Source: Akkermansiaceae bacterium
GTDB lineage: Bacteria; Verrucomicrobiota; Verrucomicrobiia; Verrucomicrobiales; Akkermansiaceae
Assembly: GCA_905182405.1 (NCBI GenBank)
Contig: CAJJBQ010000002.1
Span: forward strand, 620,001 to 684,000
Direction of reading: 5' to 3'
DNA: 64,000 bases
Shown: positions 18,673-28,805 of the stretch, in pieces
Position numbering within the stretch: the first letter of the stretch is position 1
Layout of the letters: each line of letters starts with the position of its first letter
The notes under the pieces: model-generated
Databases searched by the model: none
What the model saw: the letters and a program-made list of their open reading frames with translations, nothing else
Told to the model about the DNA's origin: nothing
Program-made: the position numbers and the translations under genes

Positions 18673-20160
18673 ATGCCCTCACGCTTCATCATCTTATTCA
18701 TCTTCACGGCACTGACCTCTCTTACCCACGCGGCCCTCTCCACCATGCAACAAATCCAAGTCGCGACCTTCGAAAAGATGCGCGACGTGGAACGCTATCA
18801 GATCAAGATCGCCGAAAAGCATTTCCTCGGCGGCGACTTCAAAATTGCTCTCGCCGAATATGAGAAATTCCTCACCCTCTACGAGAAGAGCCCCGGCGCT
18901 CCTTACGCCCAGTTGATGTGGAGCCATACCATGATGAACCTGAAGAAGCCCAAGACAGCGTTGCGCGATGGGTTCCAATCGGTCATCGACTACTGGCCGG
19001 AGTCCCACGAAGCAACCATCGCCGCCTATTGCATGGGCGACTCCTACCGCACCATGGGCGAGGTCCAAAGCGCCCAAAAGGCCTTCCGCTTTCTCATCAT
19101 GGAATACCCCGATCACGAGATCGCGGTCCGCTCCCGCACCGACCTCCTCCACTACGCCCGACTCCATCAGGACATGGAGGAATGCCTCTCGCTTCTCAAC
19201 CAACTCACCTTCGAAGTGAAGCGCACCGACACCTCCAAAGAGACCTGTATCAAAGCGGCCCACGAACTCGCCGAACTCCATTGTTTTGCCCAGAAACTCG
19301 CGGATGGTAAAAAGGCCCTCGCCACCACCTACACCGGTCCCGCCCTCTTTGACCAAGTCTGCAACCTCTCCGCCAAAACCGTCCAACATCTCCTCAAAGA
19401 GCCAAAGACCAGGCCGGCCGCCCTCAAGCTCGGTGGCCAACTCCTCGCCACCCTCCGCGCCGAAACACTCGTCCGTCCCGAGCTCGCCAAAGACCTCCTC
19501 TACCGGGTCGCCGAACTTCACGGCACCCTCGGACGCCCCAGCGACACCTGGATGGTCTATGAGGAAATCGGCAAACGCTTTGGCCTCGAGGACGGACTCC
19601 GCAGTCGACAAGCTACCTGGTTCATCGCCCGAGAAAAACGCGACCAAGCCCGGCGCATTTACGGCGAATTCGACGACAAGGTCACCGGCCAAAAAGCGAT
19701 CGCTGAAATGTATCTCGAGGAAGGCAAGATCAACGAAGCGATCGAAGTCTACCGCCACCTCCTCGAAATCGACGGCGACCACTCCGGCGACTACTTCTGG
19801 TCCATTGCCGGGTGCTACGAAAAACTCTCCGACTGGAAGAAAGCGATCGCCAGCTACCGCCAAGTCGATCGCTTCCCTGCCAACTACTTCGCCATCGCCA
19901 AATGCCATCGCCGCCTCGGCGAGCAGAAGGAGGCGATCATCCTCTACAACCAATGCAAAGTTAACGGAAAAGCAGCTCCCGAAGCGACCCTCCAAATCGG
20001 CTTCACCTACGAGGAAGCCAAGGACAAAGAAAAGGCCATCCGCACCTTCCAACTCACCTGCAAACGCTACCCAAAATCTGGCCAGGCCAGCAAAGCCCAC
20101 TCCCACCTCCAGAACAAATACAACATCAACGTCACCCTCGGTGGAACCGAAGAGGATTAG
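18673..20160 (+). CDS. Exported TPR repeat protein
   Basis: ATG at 18673 gives 495 residues beginning with a signal peptide (MPSRFIILFIFTALTSLTHA). An earlier ATG at 18628 lies inside the preceding gene and would bury the signal. TPR-type helices run through the protein: AEKHFLGGDFKIALAEYEKF, MGDSYRTMGEVQSAQKAF, AEMYLEEGKINEAIEVYRHL, and QIGFTYEEAKDKEKAIRTFQ. It is the last gene of the packed plus-strand block; the next genes are on the opposite strand. A periplasmic or outer-membrane-facing scaffold role with the two larger TPR proteins is likely but not shown. Confidence 0.82.
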   Translation: MPSRFIILFIFTALTSLTHAALSTMQQIQVATFEKMRDVERYQIKIAEKHFLGGDFKIALAEYEKFLTLYEKSPGAPYAQLMWSHTMMNLKKPKTALRDGFQSVIDYWPESHEATIAAYCMGDSYRTMGEVQSAQKAFRFLIMEYPDHEIAVRSRTDLLHYARLHQDMEECLSLLNQLTFEVKRTDTSKETCIKAAHELAELHCFAQKLADGKKALATTYTGPALFDQVCNLSAKTVQHLLKEPKTRPAALKLGGQLLATLRAETLVRPELAKDLLYRVAELHGTLGRPSDTWMVYEEIGKRFGLEDGLRSRQATWFIAREKRDQARRIYGEFDDKVTGQKAIAEMYLEEGKINEAIEVYRHLLEIDGDHSGDYFWSIAGCYEKLSDWKKAIASYRQVDRFPANYFAIAKCHRRLGEQKEAIILYNQCKVNGKAAPEATLQIGFTYEEAKDKEKAIRTFQLTCKRYPKSGQASKAHSHLQNKYNINVTLGGTEED

Positions 20161-20503
20161 CGCCCCCTTAGTTGTGCTACCCGCGCCACGCCTCCGTCAT
20201 GCCTTGCCATCTCAAGAAATCACCTCGGCATTCCACTTCTAAAAGTTCCCCATGAGATTACTGGTGAGATCTGTTTTGTCACACCCCTCTTTTCCCCTCT
20301 CCGATCTTCTCAAGAGGATCCTCAAGAGCCCCATCTCAAATTCAATTTCTTAGCAGTTACCATAAGCTCGCACGCTTCCCCGCCAATGGATTGGCCACCC
20401 ACCTCTTCCGCTGCCCATGGCCGATTCACGATCCCGGCGGAAAGAGACTCCTCAGCCTCACCTTGCTCTCGGGAAACTAGGAGATAAATTAAACCCAGTT
20501 TAA
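20161..20503. other. Intergenic between convergent genes, no gene seen
   Basis: This separates the end of the TPR/ExbBD block from the convergent DUF1501 gene. Frames here are short and unlike known proteins. A terminator is expected for both directions, but I could not identify a clear hairpin with a T-run by eye. Confidence 0.4.
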
Positions 20504-21952
20504 CTACATTAACAAATCCTTCACCACCTTGCCATGAACATCAGTGAGACGATAGTCACGTCCCTGGAAACGGTAAGTCAGTTTCTCATGATCAAACCCG
20601 AGAAGATGCATCCAGGTCGCTTGCAGATCGTGGACATGCACTTTATCACGGGCCACTGAGAATCCGAGATCATCGGAGGCTCCATGGGTATAACCACCTT
20701 TCACACCACCACCGGCCATCAGCATCGTGTAGCAATCGGGGAAGTGATCCCGTCCCAACACCTTGCCTTTGGAAGTCCGGCCCTCGCGGAAAGGAGTGCG
20801 ACCAAACTCGCCGCCCAATATAATGAGAGTGTCATCCAGGAGCCCTCGTTCTTTCAGATCTTTGATTAAAGCCGCCACCGGCTTGTCCATGGTCGCGCAT
20901 TTAGTGGTTAAACCATCACGAATATCTTCTTTGGGGTTGGTGCCGTGGAAGTCCCAACCCCAGTCAAAGAGCTGTACGAACCGCACTCCATCCTCCGCAA
21001 GACGTCGCGCCAACAAGCAATTATTGGCGAAACTCGAAGCCCCGGGCTGGGCCCCGTAGGCCTCCAAAGTTTTTGGGGATTCCTTGGAAATATCCATCAC
21101 TTCAGGCACCGACATTTGCATGCGGAAAGCCAGCTCATACTGAGCCATGCGGGTCAGCGTTTCCGGATGAGCAAAATCCTTAGAGGCCGCCTCATTGAGA
21201 TCACGTAGAGCATCAAGGCTCGATCGACGCAGACTGCGATTCATTCCCGGAGGGTCGGTCACATAGAGCACAGGGTCCCCTTTCGAGCGACACTGCACGC
21301 CTTGATAAACAGATGGAATAAAGCCCGAGCCAAAGGAACTCTTTCCTCCATTGGGCTGCACCCCACTTGAAATCAGCACCACGTAGCCCGGCAAATTTTG
21401 ATTCTCGGAACCCAGTCCATACGTGGTCCAAGCTCCGAAGGTCGGCCGACCCGGTTGTTGAAAACCGGTGTGGACAAAGAGCTCCGCAGGAGCGTGGTTA
21501 AAATGATCGGTCGTCATCGAGTTGATGACGCACAAATCATCCGCCACCTCGTGCAAATGAGGAATGGCATCCGACATCCAGATGCCGTTCTTTCCATACT
21601 GCGCAAACTTGCGGGGACTCCCCATCAACTTCGGGGTCCCGGAAGTGAAAGCGAACTTCTTCCCCTTGATATATTCATCCGGACATTCCTGCCCGTCACG
21701 CTTCACCAACTCGGGCTTATGATCCCACATATCGAGGTGCGGAGGAGACCCAGTGAGGTGCAAATAAATCACCCGCTTCGCTTTGGCCGCAAACGGAGGA
21801 AGTTTCGGAAGGAGCGGGTTACCTGGAGCCTCGAGGGCATGCACGTCCGTGGCCAACATATCGGCAAGGGCCACACCACCAAGACCCATCGAACATTGTT
21901 TAAAAAAGTGCCGTCGGGTTTTATATTGGAGACTCTCGAGTTCTGGATTCAT
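20504..21952 (-). CDS. DUF1501 family protein, Tat-type signal
   Basis: A 482-residue protein starting MNPELESLQYKTRRHFFKQC, a twin-arginine-type leader. Family marks are YLHLTGSPPHLDMWDHKPEL, SDAIPHLHEVADDLCVINSM, FGAWTTYGLGSENQNLPGYV, IILGGEFGRTPFREGR, GRDHFPDCYTMLMAGGGVKG and the ending [20 protein letters not shown]. It lies 37 bp downstream of its DUF1549/DUF1553 partner on the same strand, the standard arrangement in PVC bacteria. The domain is predicted to have a sulfatase/phosphatase-like fold in the periplasm; the substrate is unknown. Confidence 0.92.
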   Translation of the reverse strand: MNPELESLQYKTRRHFFKQCSMGLGGVALADMLATDVHALEAPGNPLLPKLPPFAAKAKRVIYLHLTGSPPHLDMWDHKPELVKRDGQECPDEYIKGKKFAFTSGTPKLMGSPRKFAQYGKNGIWMSDAIPHLHEVADDLCVINSMTTDHFNHAPAELFVHTGFQQPGRPTFGAWTTYGLGSENQNLPGYVVLISSGVQPNGGKSSFGSGFIPSVYQGVQCRSKGDPVLYVTDPPGMNRSLRRSSLDALRDLNEAASKDFAHPETLTRMAQYELAFRMQMSVPEVMDISKESPKTLEAYGAQPGASSFANNCLLARRLAEDGVRFVQLFDWGWDFHGTNPKEDIRDGLTTKCATMDKPVAALIKDLKERGLLDDTLIILGGEFGRTPFREGRTSKGKVLGRDHFPDCYTMLMAGGGVKGGYTHGASDDLGFSVARDKVHVHDLQATWMHLLGFDHEKLTYRFQGRDYRLTDVHGKVVKDLLM

Positions 21953-21989
21953 CTGATGATAAAGAGTGAAAATTGATAAAGCTTAGATC

Positions 21990-24983
21990 CTAGCGCTTCA
22001 TGAGCATCTCATCGAGATTCAATATAATATTGCCGATGACCGTCAAAGTGGCGAGATCAACAACATCGGTGCCCGGAGGGACCGGACCAATTGGGATTGT
22101 TGCCATCTGTTTTGCAAGTTCAGAGTCAGCCGCATAAGTGGGGTGGGTTTCTCCAAAGAGTGCCAGCAAGCGAGCTGCCTCCGTCCTGTTTGGTTTACGG
22201 GAAAGACAAAGTCGAAAGCCGTAATCTAATCGTTCCTCGGTCGTCGTGCCACCTTCACCCATCATCCGTCGGGCAAGCGCTTGGGCTGCTTCAATGTAGA
22301 CCGGATCATTTAGCGTCACGAGAGCCTGAAGCGGGGTGTTGGTAGTCCCTCGCCGGACGGTACAAACCTCACGATTGGGCGCTCCAAAAGTGGCCATGGA
22401 AGGGTATGGGCTGGAGCGACGCCAGCTGGTATATATCCCCCGACGAAATTTGTCTTCACCAACACTGGTCTTCCAATCAGTTCCCCCGCCGAACGCGGCT
22501 TTAAGACCAAGGTTGGGCTGCGGAGGACGCACCGGAGCACCATGCATCTTCGAACTTAATAAACCTGAGACCGCAAGAGCCTGATCCCGAATCATCTCGG
22601 CCGTGAGCCTGATCCTAGGACCGCGTGCCACCAAGCGATTGTCAGGATCGCGGGCTGCCATCTCATCCGAGACATGTGAACTTTGCTGATAGGCTGATGA
22701 CATCACCAAAATCTTAAGAAAGCGCTTCACATCCCATTCCCCTTCCATGAATTCGATCGCCAACCAATCCAACAATTCCTGGTGGGATGGCCGTTCACCC
22801 TGCGATCCGAATTCCTCGCTCGTCAAAACAATCCCGACCCCAAACAAACTCTCCCAAAAACGATTCGCAACCACACGAGCAGTCAAAGGATTGTCTTTTC
22901 TCACCAACCACTTTGCCATCGCGAGACGATCTCGATCGACACCTTCGGCAAGATCTCCAAAAATTTTAGGAATTCCGGCGGAAACTTCTTTACCCAGACT
23001 CAGGTAGCTTCCCCGCAATTGAATATGAGTCTTACGATGCTTTGCCTCCGGCAGATCACGCATCACGGGAACAGACGTCAGCGGCTTAATTCCCACCAGT
23101 TGCTTCTTAAGATTATTGATCTTTTTAATGTGAGCGATCGCCTCGGAATTCGACTTGGCGTAGAGGCTCATCAAGGACGCCTTCTCAGCAGCGCTGCGCT
23201 TCGAGGAATCCTTCTTGAGGATGTCGATTATGGCTGCTGACAATGCCACGGAAGGACCTTCCGAATCGGCGACCGATATGCGGAACCGACCCAGAGCATG
23301 ATCGGGGTAACGTTGGAGTAATTTCAGACTCAACTCGCTCCCAGCCAATGGCTCTTCAAGCTCGAGCACAATATGATGATCCTGACCCAGCGCCCCGCCG
23401 ACCGCCCAACCAGAGCCTTGATCCGTATTACCATCGATGGCAGTGGCAGCTTCGAAAGTAGGTTGATCGTAAGTCGAGGTAGCGTTCGAAAACGATGCCT
23501 TGATCTTGCCCGCACTCAACTCGATCTCGTTAATGACAAAATTCCCCGTGCGCCCGGGACCCCCACTCCCCAATTCATCATAAGCCAGGGCCTCGATTTT
23601 TAGCGCGGTGATATTCTTCAGCTTACTGGCAGCGATGATGGTATAGTCGTCGGTCGCTGCCGTTTTTCCGCTCATCAAGATCGAACCATCCGCACGCATC
23701 TTGAAGGTCGCACCGGAGCTCGCCGTCATCTTTGTGGGCTCGAGCACCTGCCAACTTCCGGCACTCGCCTTCAAGTCCGACTCCCATTTTTCCAGAACCT
23801 CGGGATCGTGATTTTTTAAAACAAGCGTCTCTTTTTCGAGCGCCGCGATCATGGCTTCAAGCTCCACTCGATGCTTGGCATTTTCCTGGCCCACCACTTG
23901 AATGATCGGAGCTTCATTTCGACGATCGGCATCCTCGGATTGATTGAAGATTGCGAACATTTGAAAGTATTCCTCATGAGTGATGGGATCATACTTATGT
24001 GTGTGACATTGGGCGCAGGCCGCTGTCGTTCCCATCCAGGTCGCCATCGTGGTATTGACACGGTCCACAACCGCCGCGTTGCGGAATTCCTCGTCGCTCG
24101 TCCCACCCTCGTTATTGGTCTTGGTATTCCGATGGAAGGCCGTTGCAATCAACTGATCTTCGGTCGGGGCCTCAAGAAGGTCCCCCGCAATTTGCTCAAC
24201 CGTGAACTGATCAAACGGCATATTGGTATTAAACGCACGGATGACCCAGTCGCGGTAAGCCCAGATCGTCCGTCCGGGATCGTCGGCATAGCCCGCTGAA
24301 TCGGCATAACGAGCCAAGTCCAGCCAGCCCCGTGTCCAGTGCTCTCCAAAGGCCGGTTTCGCCAACAAGCGATCAACCAATCTCGCGTAGGCGTCGGGTC
24401 TTTCATCCGTCACAAACGCTTCCACTTCTTCCACCGTGGGAGGAAGTCCCGTCAGATCTAAAGAGACGCGGCGAATCAAGGTGTATCGATCCGTTCCCTC
24501 ACTCGGAGTGAGCCCTTCCTTCTTCAAGCGGTCATAAATGAAGGAATCAATAGCATTACTCACTTTCCATTTCAGGCTGGCCACCACCGGAACCTTCGGC
24601 CGAACCGGCTTCTCATAAGACCAATGAACCTCGTAGTTCGCCCCTTCCTTAATCCATTGCTTGAAAAGCTCAATCTGCTCCTTGGTAAATCGATCTCCTT
24701 TTCCCGGCGGAGGCATCACTTCGTCTTCGTCATCCGTAACGATCCGATAAATCAATTCACTGTCTTCAAGATTATTCGGAACAATCGCGGCAAATCCTTT
24801 TCGATCATGCAGAGCACCCTCCCGGGTATCGAGCCTAAGCTTCCCCTTTCGATCCTCCTCATCAGGACCATGACAGCGGTAACAACTGTTCGATAACAGA
24901 GGACGAATATCGTCATTAAAGCTGACCTTGGCGCGGGAAGCGGGAAGAAAAAGAAAAAGGACGATAAAGGAGCGGAGAATCAT
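21990..24983 (-). CDS. DUF1549/DUF1553 protein with PSCyt1 heme motif and carbohydrate-binding-like middle
   Basis: A 997-residue exported protein with signal peptide (MILRSFIVLFLFLPASRA), PSCyt1 module with CYRCH at 34-38, DUF1549 around 145-360 with CAQCH at 323-327, and DUF1553 around 690-950 (ARVVANRFWESLFGVGIVL; RGIYTSWRRSSPYPSMATF). Between them, near 430-580, is a jelly-roll-like segment (GNFVINEIELSAGKIKASFS; ATAIDGNTDQGSGWAVGG) typical of F5/8-type ligand-binding modules in this family. It heads a two-gene minus-strand operon with the DUF1501 gene. This is the longest and most complete of the three homologues here. Confidence 0.92.
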   Translation of the reverse strand: MILRSFIVLFLFLPASRAKVSFNDDIRPLLSNSCYRCHGPDEEDRKGKLRLDTREGALHDRKGFAAIVPNNLEDSELIYRIVTDDEDEVMPPPGKGDRFTKEQIELFKQWIKEGANYEVHWSYEKPVRPKVPVVASLKWKVSNAIDSFIYDRLKKEGLTPSEGTDRYTLIRRVSLDLTGLPPTVEEVEAFVTDERPDAYARLVDRLLAKPAFGEHWTRGWLDLARYADSAGYADDPGRTIWAYRDWVIRAFNTNMPFDQFTVEQIAGDLLEAPTEDQLIATAFHRNTKTNNEGGTSDEEFRNAAVVDRVNTTMATWMGTTAACAQCHTHKYDPITHEEYFQMFAIFNQSEDADRRNEAPIIQVVGQENAKHRVELEAMIAALEKETLVLKNHDPEVLEKWESDLKASAGSWQVLEPTKMTASSGATFKMRADGSILMSGKTAATDDYTIIAASKLKNITALKIEALAYDELGSGGPGRTGNFVINEIELSAGKIKASFSNATSTYDQPTFEAATAIDGNTDQGSGWAVGGALGQDHHIVLELEEPLAGSELSLKLLQRYPDHALGRFRISVADSEGPSVALSAAIIDILKKDSSKRSAAEKASLMSLYAKSNSEAIAHIKKINNLKKQLVGIKPLTSVPVMRDLPEAKHRKTHIQLRGSYLSLGKEVSAGIPKIFGDLAEGVDRDRLAMAKWLVRKDNPLTARVVANRFWESLFGVGIVLTSEEFGSQGERPSHQELLDWLAIEFMEGEWDVKRFLKILVMSSAYQQSSHVSDEMAARDPDNRLVARGPRIRLTAEMIRDQALAVSGLLSSKMHGAPVRPPQPNLGLKAAFGGGTDWKTSVGEDKFRRGIYTSWRRSSPYPSMATFGAPNREVCTVRRGTTNTPLQALVTLNDPVYIEAAQALARRMMGEGGTTTEERLDYGFRLCLSRKPNRTEAARLLALFGETHPTYAADSELAKQMATIPIGPVPPGTDVVDLATLTVIGNIILNLDEMLMKR

Positions 24984-25895
24984 CAGGATACAGATCGAGA
25001 AAATCGGATAAAATCTTTACGTATTTATTGGGCAGGAAATTTCATAATAAACCGCCAATGATCAAGATTTCTCCCTCGCTGGAATCCATCCATCAACCTT
25101 GGTAAAAAGACGTGCCAATGAGGGACAAGTGAAAATCGAGTTTCGTGATCGATCTGGTCAAGATCCGATTTAGTCATTGAGATAACTTGAGAAAAATAAA
25201 AATAACGAATCGACAGAACTTTATTAAGAAATCCCTTTTGAATTCAGGTAAAGTCCCCTTGGGGTCGCAACTCTTTGCCGCCCCGTCCCCGGAGAGTCAC
25301 CCATCCGGTTTATCTTTATTCGCAAATCAAACCTGTCCATCCCTCCCATTTCGTCCCGCCGTCCTTCTCAACCCAAGACAAGAAGACGGATCATAAAAAA
25401 ACGAACTGGATTTCAAAATCGTTACCCACCAGCGACCCGCCTTCATGAAGCCGGTCGAATCTCTACAAGCCAACATCCCAAGCACTTCTGCCCCTCCCTC
25501 GACTTCGAACTCGCGAAGCTTGGACTAGTTCTACGTCTTCCACGACGGGCACAACGAGATTACTCGCAAGAAGGTCGAAGGGTTAGCGAAGGGTATATCC
25601 CGTTTGAATCATTCAGAACAAAAAATCCCCGTAACTTTTTCAGTATAGCGAAATCTTAAAGGCTATTGGAATGATCTCCGGCAAACTGCCTAGCAACGAA
25701 AATACATTTCATTTCAGAACTAACACCTGGATTATTCACCCTCGCTGCAAGAGGACTCTTTGACCTTCGCAGGTAGCAGGGCCCGCAGGATCCGGCGAAA
25801 CAAGAACCGCGGCCTACTGCGACGGATCCTAGTCTTCTTCCCTTTCGTAATCTCGTCAGCCTTGGCTCAAGATCTTTTGCCTCAAAGTGTCCGTC
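24984..25895. other. Long intergenic region, no supported gene
   Basis: About 0.9 kb between two minus-strand genes. The part near 24984-25060 should contain the promoter of the DUF1549/DUF1501 operon. Open frames inside are short, lack start context and resemble no family I recognise. A patch around 25540-25600 (reading VFHDGHNEITRKKVEG in one frame) could be a worn gene fragment, but I cannot assign it. Confidence 0.4.
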
Positions 25896-26903
25896 CTACT
25901 CGGCCACCGACTCGGCCGGCAACTCAACCACCGACTTGGGAAATACGGTCGTCGCTTGCTTTTTCAAGGCTTCAATTTCGGCTTTTAAATTTTCAATTTG
26001 TTTTTGAAGAATCGACTTCTCTTTGTTGCCAGCTTCGATCTGCTTCAGCGTCTCAATCGTCTTCTTCTGAGCGGCCAAGACATTTAGCTTCAACTCGCCG
26101 ACACTCTTTTCTGCGGCGACGAGTTTCTTCTGTTCCCCGCGGTAGCTTTCTTCAGCACTATTCTGTGCTAAGGTGACTTGAGAGATCTCGTTATTTTTTT
26201 TGACCAATCCGCCTTCAAGTTCTTCATTCGAAGCATCGAGTTCAATAATTAAGGCACTCATTTGCTCCCTGACCGTCTGATTACCAAAGGGAGTAGTGAG
26301 TTCCGTCTCGGAAGGAATTAAGGTAAAGGCATGCACTTTCTGCCCATAAACATAACCCCCGTATCCAAGGGCTGCAGTTCCGCACAAGAGAAACACGGCG
26401 TAGACAATACCGCGATCGTTTCCTCCCTTCCCCCAAATCTTGCAGATAAAGCTCAGCGCGAATGATCCCGTGGCTCCGATACCGCACCACATATACTGGC
26501 TCCACTCAGCCCCGGAATTTCCTTCAAGCTTCATCAGGACCAATCCGCTCAGCGAAGCCAGCACCGAAGTCATCACGATAAAAAATAGAGCAGTCAGTGT
26601 CGCGGGCTTCCATCGCCCAAAAGACAACCAACCCAACACATCAACAATAACCACCATAAAAATCAGTCCCATCGGGAGCAACATCAGGATGGGATGAAGA
26701 TTTCCAATAAGTTGTGATTTCCAACCATCTAAGAGCAGTAAATCCTGGAAGAATTCACCGTCTTTTAAGGAGGCTAAAACAACTGAAGCGGCGGCCAACC
26801 CCAGCGTCAGTAGGGAAAGGAAAATTCGGCCTACATTTCCCGATTGAGCCCCTTCTTTTGTTTGAACCTCACTTTCATGCTGTGCAGCCGGCTTATTGGA
26901 CAT
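25896..26903 (-). CDS. Multi-span membrane protein with C-terminal coiled coil
   Basis: 335 residues. A polar N-terminus is followed by about five hydrophobic segments (roughly 25-43, 70-92, 102-122, 135-160 and 168-188), then a charged heptad-rich helix from about 215 to 315 (AALIIELDASNEELEGG-type; AAQKKTIETLKQIEAGNKEK; LQKQIENLKAEIEALKKQ) ending in ELPAESVAE. The HPILMLLPMGLIFMVVIVD segment resembles the membrane region found next to planctomycete cytochrome C domains (DUF2231-like), but the heme domain itself is absent. It probably anchors a periplasmic coiled-coil rod. No close family is recognised and no operon partner is obvious. Confidence 0.7.
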   Translation of the reverse strand: MSNKPAAQHESEVQTKEGAQSGNVGRIFLSLLTLGLAAASVVLASLKDGEFFQDLLLLDGWKSQLIGNLHPILMLLPMGLIFMVVIVDVLGWLSFGRWKPATLTALFFIVMTSVLASLSGLVLMKLEGNSGAEWSQYMWCGIGATGSFALSFICKIWGKGGNDRGIVYAVFLLCGTAALGYGGYVYGQKVHAFTLIPSETELTTPFGNQTVREQMSALIIELDASNEELEGGLVKKNNEISQVTLAQNSAEESYRGEQKKLVAAEKSVGELKLNVLAAQKKTIETLKQIEAGNKEKSILQKQIENLKAEIEALKKQATTVFPKSVVELPAESVAE

Positions 26904-26985
26904 ATCACTGAAATACGAAACAATTTACTGATGTCAAGAACACCTATTTAGTCAGATTCTGAATCGCTCGAAATCATACTAGCGA

Positions 26986-27612
26986 TTAGGAATTGGGGGG
27001 GGCGTTAACGAGACGGGAAAGTTGCAGAAATCCAAAGGATGTGCGCCGGATGGAGGGATTTTTACGAAAATTCGAGGTCACCAAATCAAGGCGGATTTTA
27101 ATCTGGTGATCGATCCGGGCGACGAGTTCAAGAGCATAGCCCCTTGGCTTAAATTTGGATTCGCCAACCCTCATCTCAATCGACTCAGCCGCCTCCACCG
27201 GGAAGGACCCCTTCACAAACCAATCTTTGAAAAAAGAGCGAATAATTTCTCCCTTTGCATAGACTCCCAAACGAAAACCAGCTCCGGAATTGCGATCATT
27301 TCAGGAGCGCAACGCTGTCGATGGAACACCGTTTATCGAAACGTTAAGATTCTCCGATTCGTTCACACGGCACTTATACAAAGTGAGCGTCACTCCGCCG
27401 GAAGCGCGCCATGCCCAGTTCGTAGAAATAGTACTGGTCAAAGAAGGGCCAATCGCAAGCGAATACCCGTCGAGGTCGAGAGACGTCGAAATTGAATTGG
27501 TGAAATCCGCTGAATCCCCGCCAACCAAAACCCCGACGCTCTCCCGGTTCACGGGGAGGTTTGATAAAAGTGGACCAGGTCCCTCGGGACCGCCTTCGTA
27601 GGGTTCCTCCGA
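26986..27612 (-). pseudogene. C-terminal remnant of an outer-membrane beta-barrel-like protein
   Basis: Reading the minus strand from 27612, one frame runs to an in-frame TGA at 27301-27303 and then continues in the same frame to 26986. The translation is amphipathic and strand-like: STSLDLDGYSLAIGPSLTST, SGGVTLTLYK, then GAGFRLGVYAKGEIIRSFF, VEAAESIEMRVGESKFKPRG, and ALELVARIDHQIKIRLDL. It resembles the tail of a PVC outer-membrane barrel. No start codon with a ribosome-binding site is seen, and the upstream part is missing. A nonsense mutation in a truncated gene is the simplest reading. The family assignment is tentative. Confidence 0.55.
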
Positions 27613-27974
27613 TTACCATAACCGTTCACACCCAAGCCTTTCCGAAAGAAGAACGGGAAACTTTCCTTTCTTTGAAACCGAATCGCGTTTCAAGCTGGAG
27701 CTTCTGATTCACGTTCTCAGCACTCTCTTCTAACAAACTCACGAATAGGCAAACTTCACAAAAGAAATGACCTTCCAGCCTTCCTCTCCCCTTCCGCCAG
27801 CAAGATAGCACCAATTAAATCAGAATATAAACTCTCACAAACAATGCATTCGCTTGTCAACTCTCTCTCGCAAACGGAGCTGAGCTTGATCGCCCTGAGC
27901 AAAATGAGAATAATGAAGGAAAGTTCATCATTGCTTTGAGTGGGCAACCTGCCACCGCTTAAAGAAGTATAATC
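27613..27974. other. Intergenic upstream of methyltransferase, nothing recognised
   Basis: About 360 bp with only short frames. The proximal part should contain the promoter for the methyltransferase-transporter pair. Confidence 0.35.
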
Positions 27975-28805
27975 ATGTCCAAATTTGAAAATTACACGAG
28001 CACCAGCGGGAACTATGATCTGACCCGACGACCTGTCGGTCAGGAATTAATATTCGGAGCCTTAACCTGCGGGGCCCGGCCCCTCAGTGAGCAAACCGTC
28101 CTCGACGCCGGATGTGGAACGGGAAACTACCTACCCGCCCTCGCCGGCAAGGTCGCGCGGGTGGAGGGCGTAGAGCTCAACCCGGGCATGCTGGAAACCG
28201 CGCGAACGAAGATGGCGAACCACCAGGAGCTGAGGCTGCAACAGGGTTCCATTCTTGAGCTCCCAATCGAATCAGGGTCCTGTGATGGAGTAGTTATAAA
28301 CTACGTACTCCACCATCTGGAGGATGGTTCCGACGCGAGCTTCGCCGCGACACGGAGTGCGGTTGCCGAGTGCCAGCGTGTACTCGCTCCGGGCGGAACC
28401 TTGGTCATCCAAACCTGCTACCACGAGCAATACCGTCAGGGCTATTGGTATTCCGCTCTCATCCCCGCCGCGATCGACCGGTTGGTCCGCCGATTCATTC
28501 CGTTAGATCTTTTAGAACAAGGCATGAGCGAGGCTGGTCTGGAGGCGGGTGGCCGACTGGTATCCCTTGACGAAGTGCTGCAGGGAGAAACCTACCTCGA
28601 CCCGCTCGGACCGACGCGACAGGAGTGGCGCGATGGAGACTCCAGCTGGGCCCTCGTCGCGGCTGAAGAATTGGAAAACGCGAACGCTGAAATCAAGCGC
28701 ATGAGCGCAGAAGGAACGCTTCAAGCGTTCCTCGCCGAACGAGAAGAGCGCCGCCGTCAGCATGGACAGGCGACCTTCGTCATTGGTCGAAAGCCCTTGT
28801 CGTAG
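27975..28805 (+). CDS. Class I SAM-dependent methyltransferase
   Basis: A 276-residue cytoplasmic protein with a clear SAM-binding motif I (VLDAGCGTGNYLP, D44-G50 region), motif II acidic residue (VEGVELNPGML), and a post-motif region GSCDGVVINYVLHHLEDG followed by LAPGGTLVIQTCYHE. This is the Methyltransf_11/25 fold acting on small molecules or lipids; the substrate is not predictable. Its TAG stop shares a base with the GTG start of the downstream DUF5690-type transporter (TAGTG), so the two are translationally coupled and may act on the same compound. The C-terminal ~60 residues are charged and helical. Confidence 0.88.
   Translation: MSKFENYTSTSGNYDLTRRPVGQELIFGALTCGARPLSEQTVLDAGCGTGNYLPALAGKVARVEGVELNPGMLETARTKMANHQELRLQQGSILELPIESGSCDGVVINYVLHHLEDGSDASFAATRSAVAECQRVLAPGGTLVIQTCYHEQYRQGYWYSALIPAAIDRLVRRFIPLDLLEQGMSEAGLEAGGRLVSLDEVLQGETYLDPLGPTRQEWRDGDSSWALVAAEELENANAEIKRMSAEGTLQAFLAEREERRRQHGQATFVIGRKPLS

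Noticed and set aside
25540..25600. Possible gene fragment reading VFHDGHNEITRKKVEG
   Set aside because: Too short, flanked by stops in that frame and not assignable to any family.
27022..27495. A plus-strand open frame of 157 codons
   Set aside because: The minus strand in the same place reads as a beta-barrel-like protein with one stop, which is more protein-like than the plus-strand translation.
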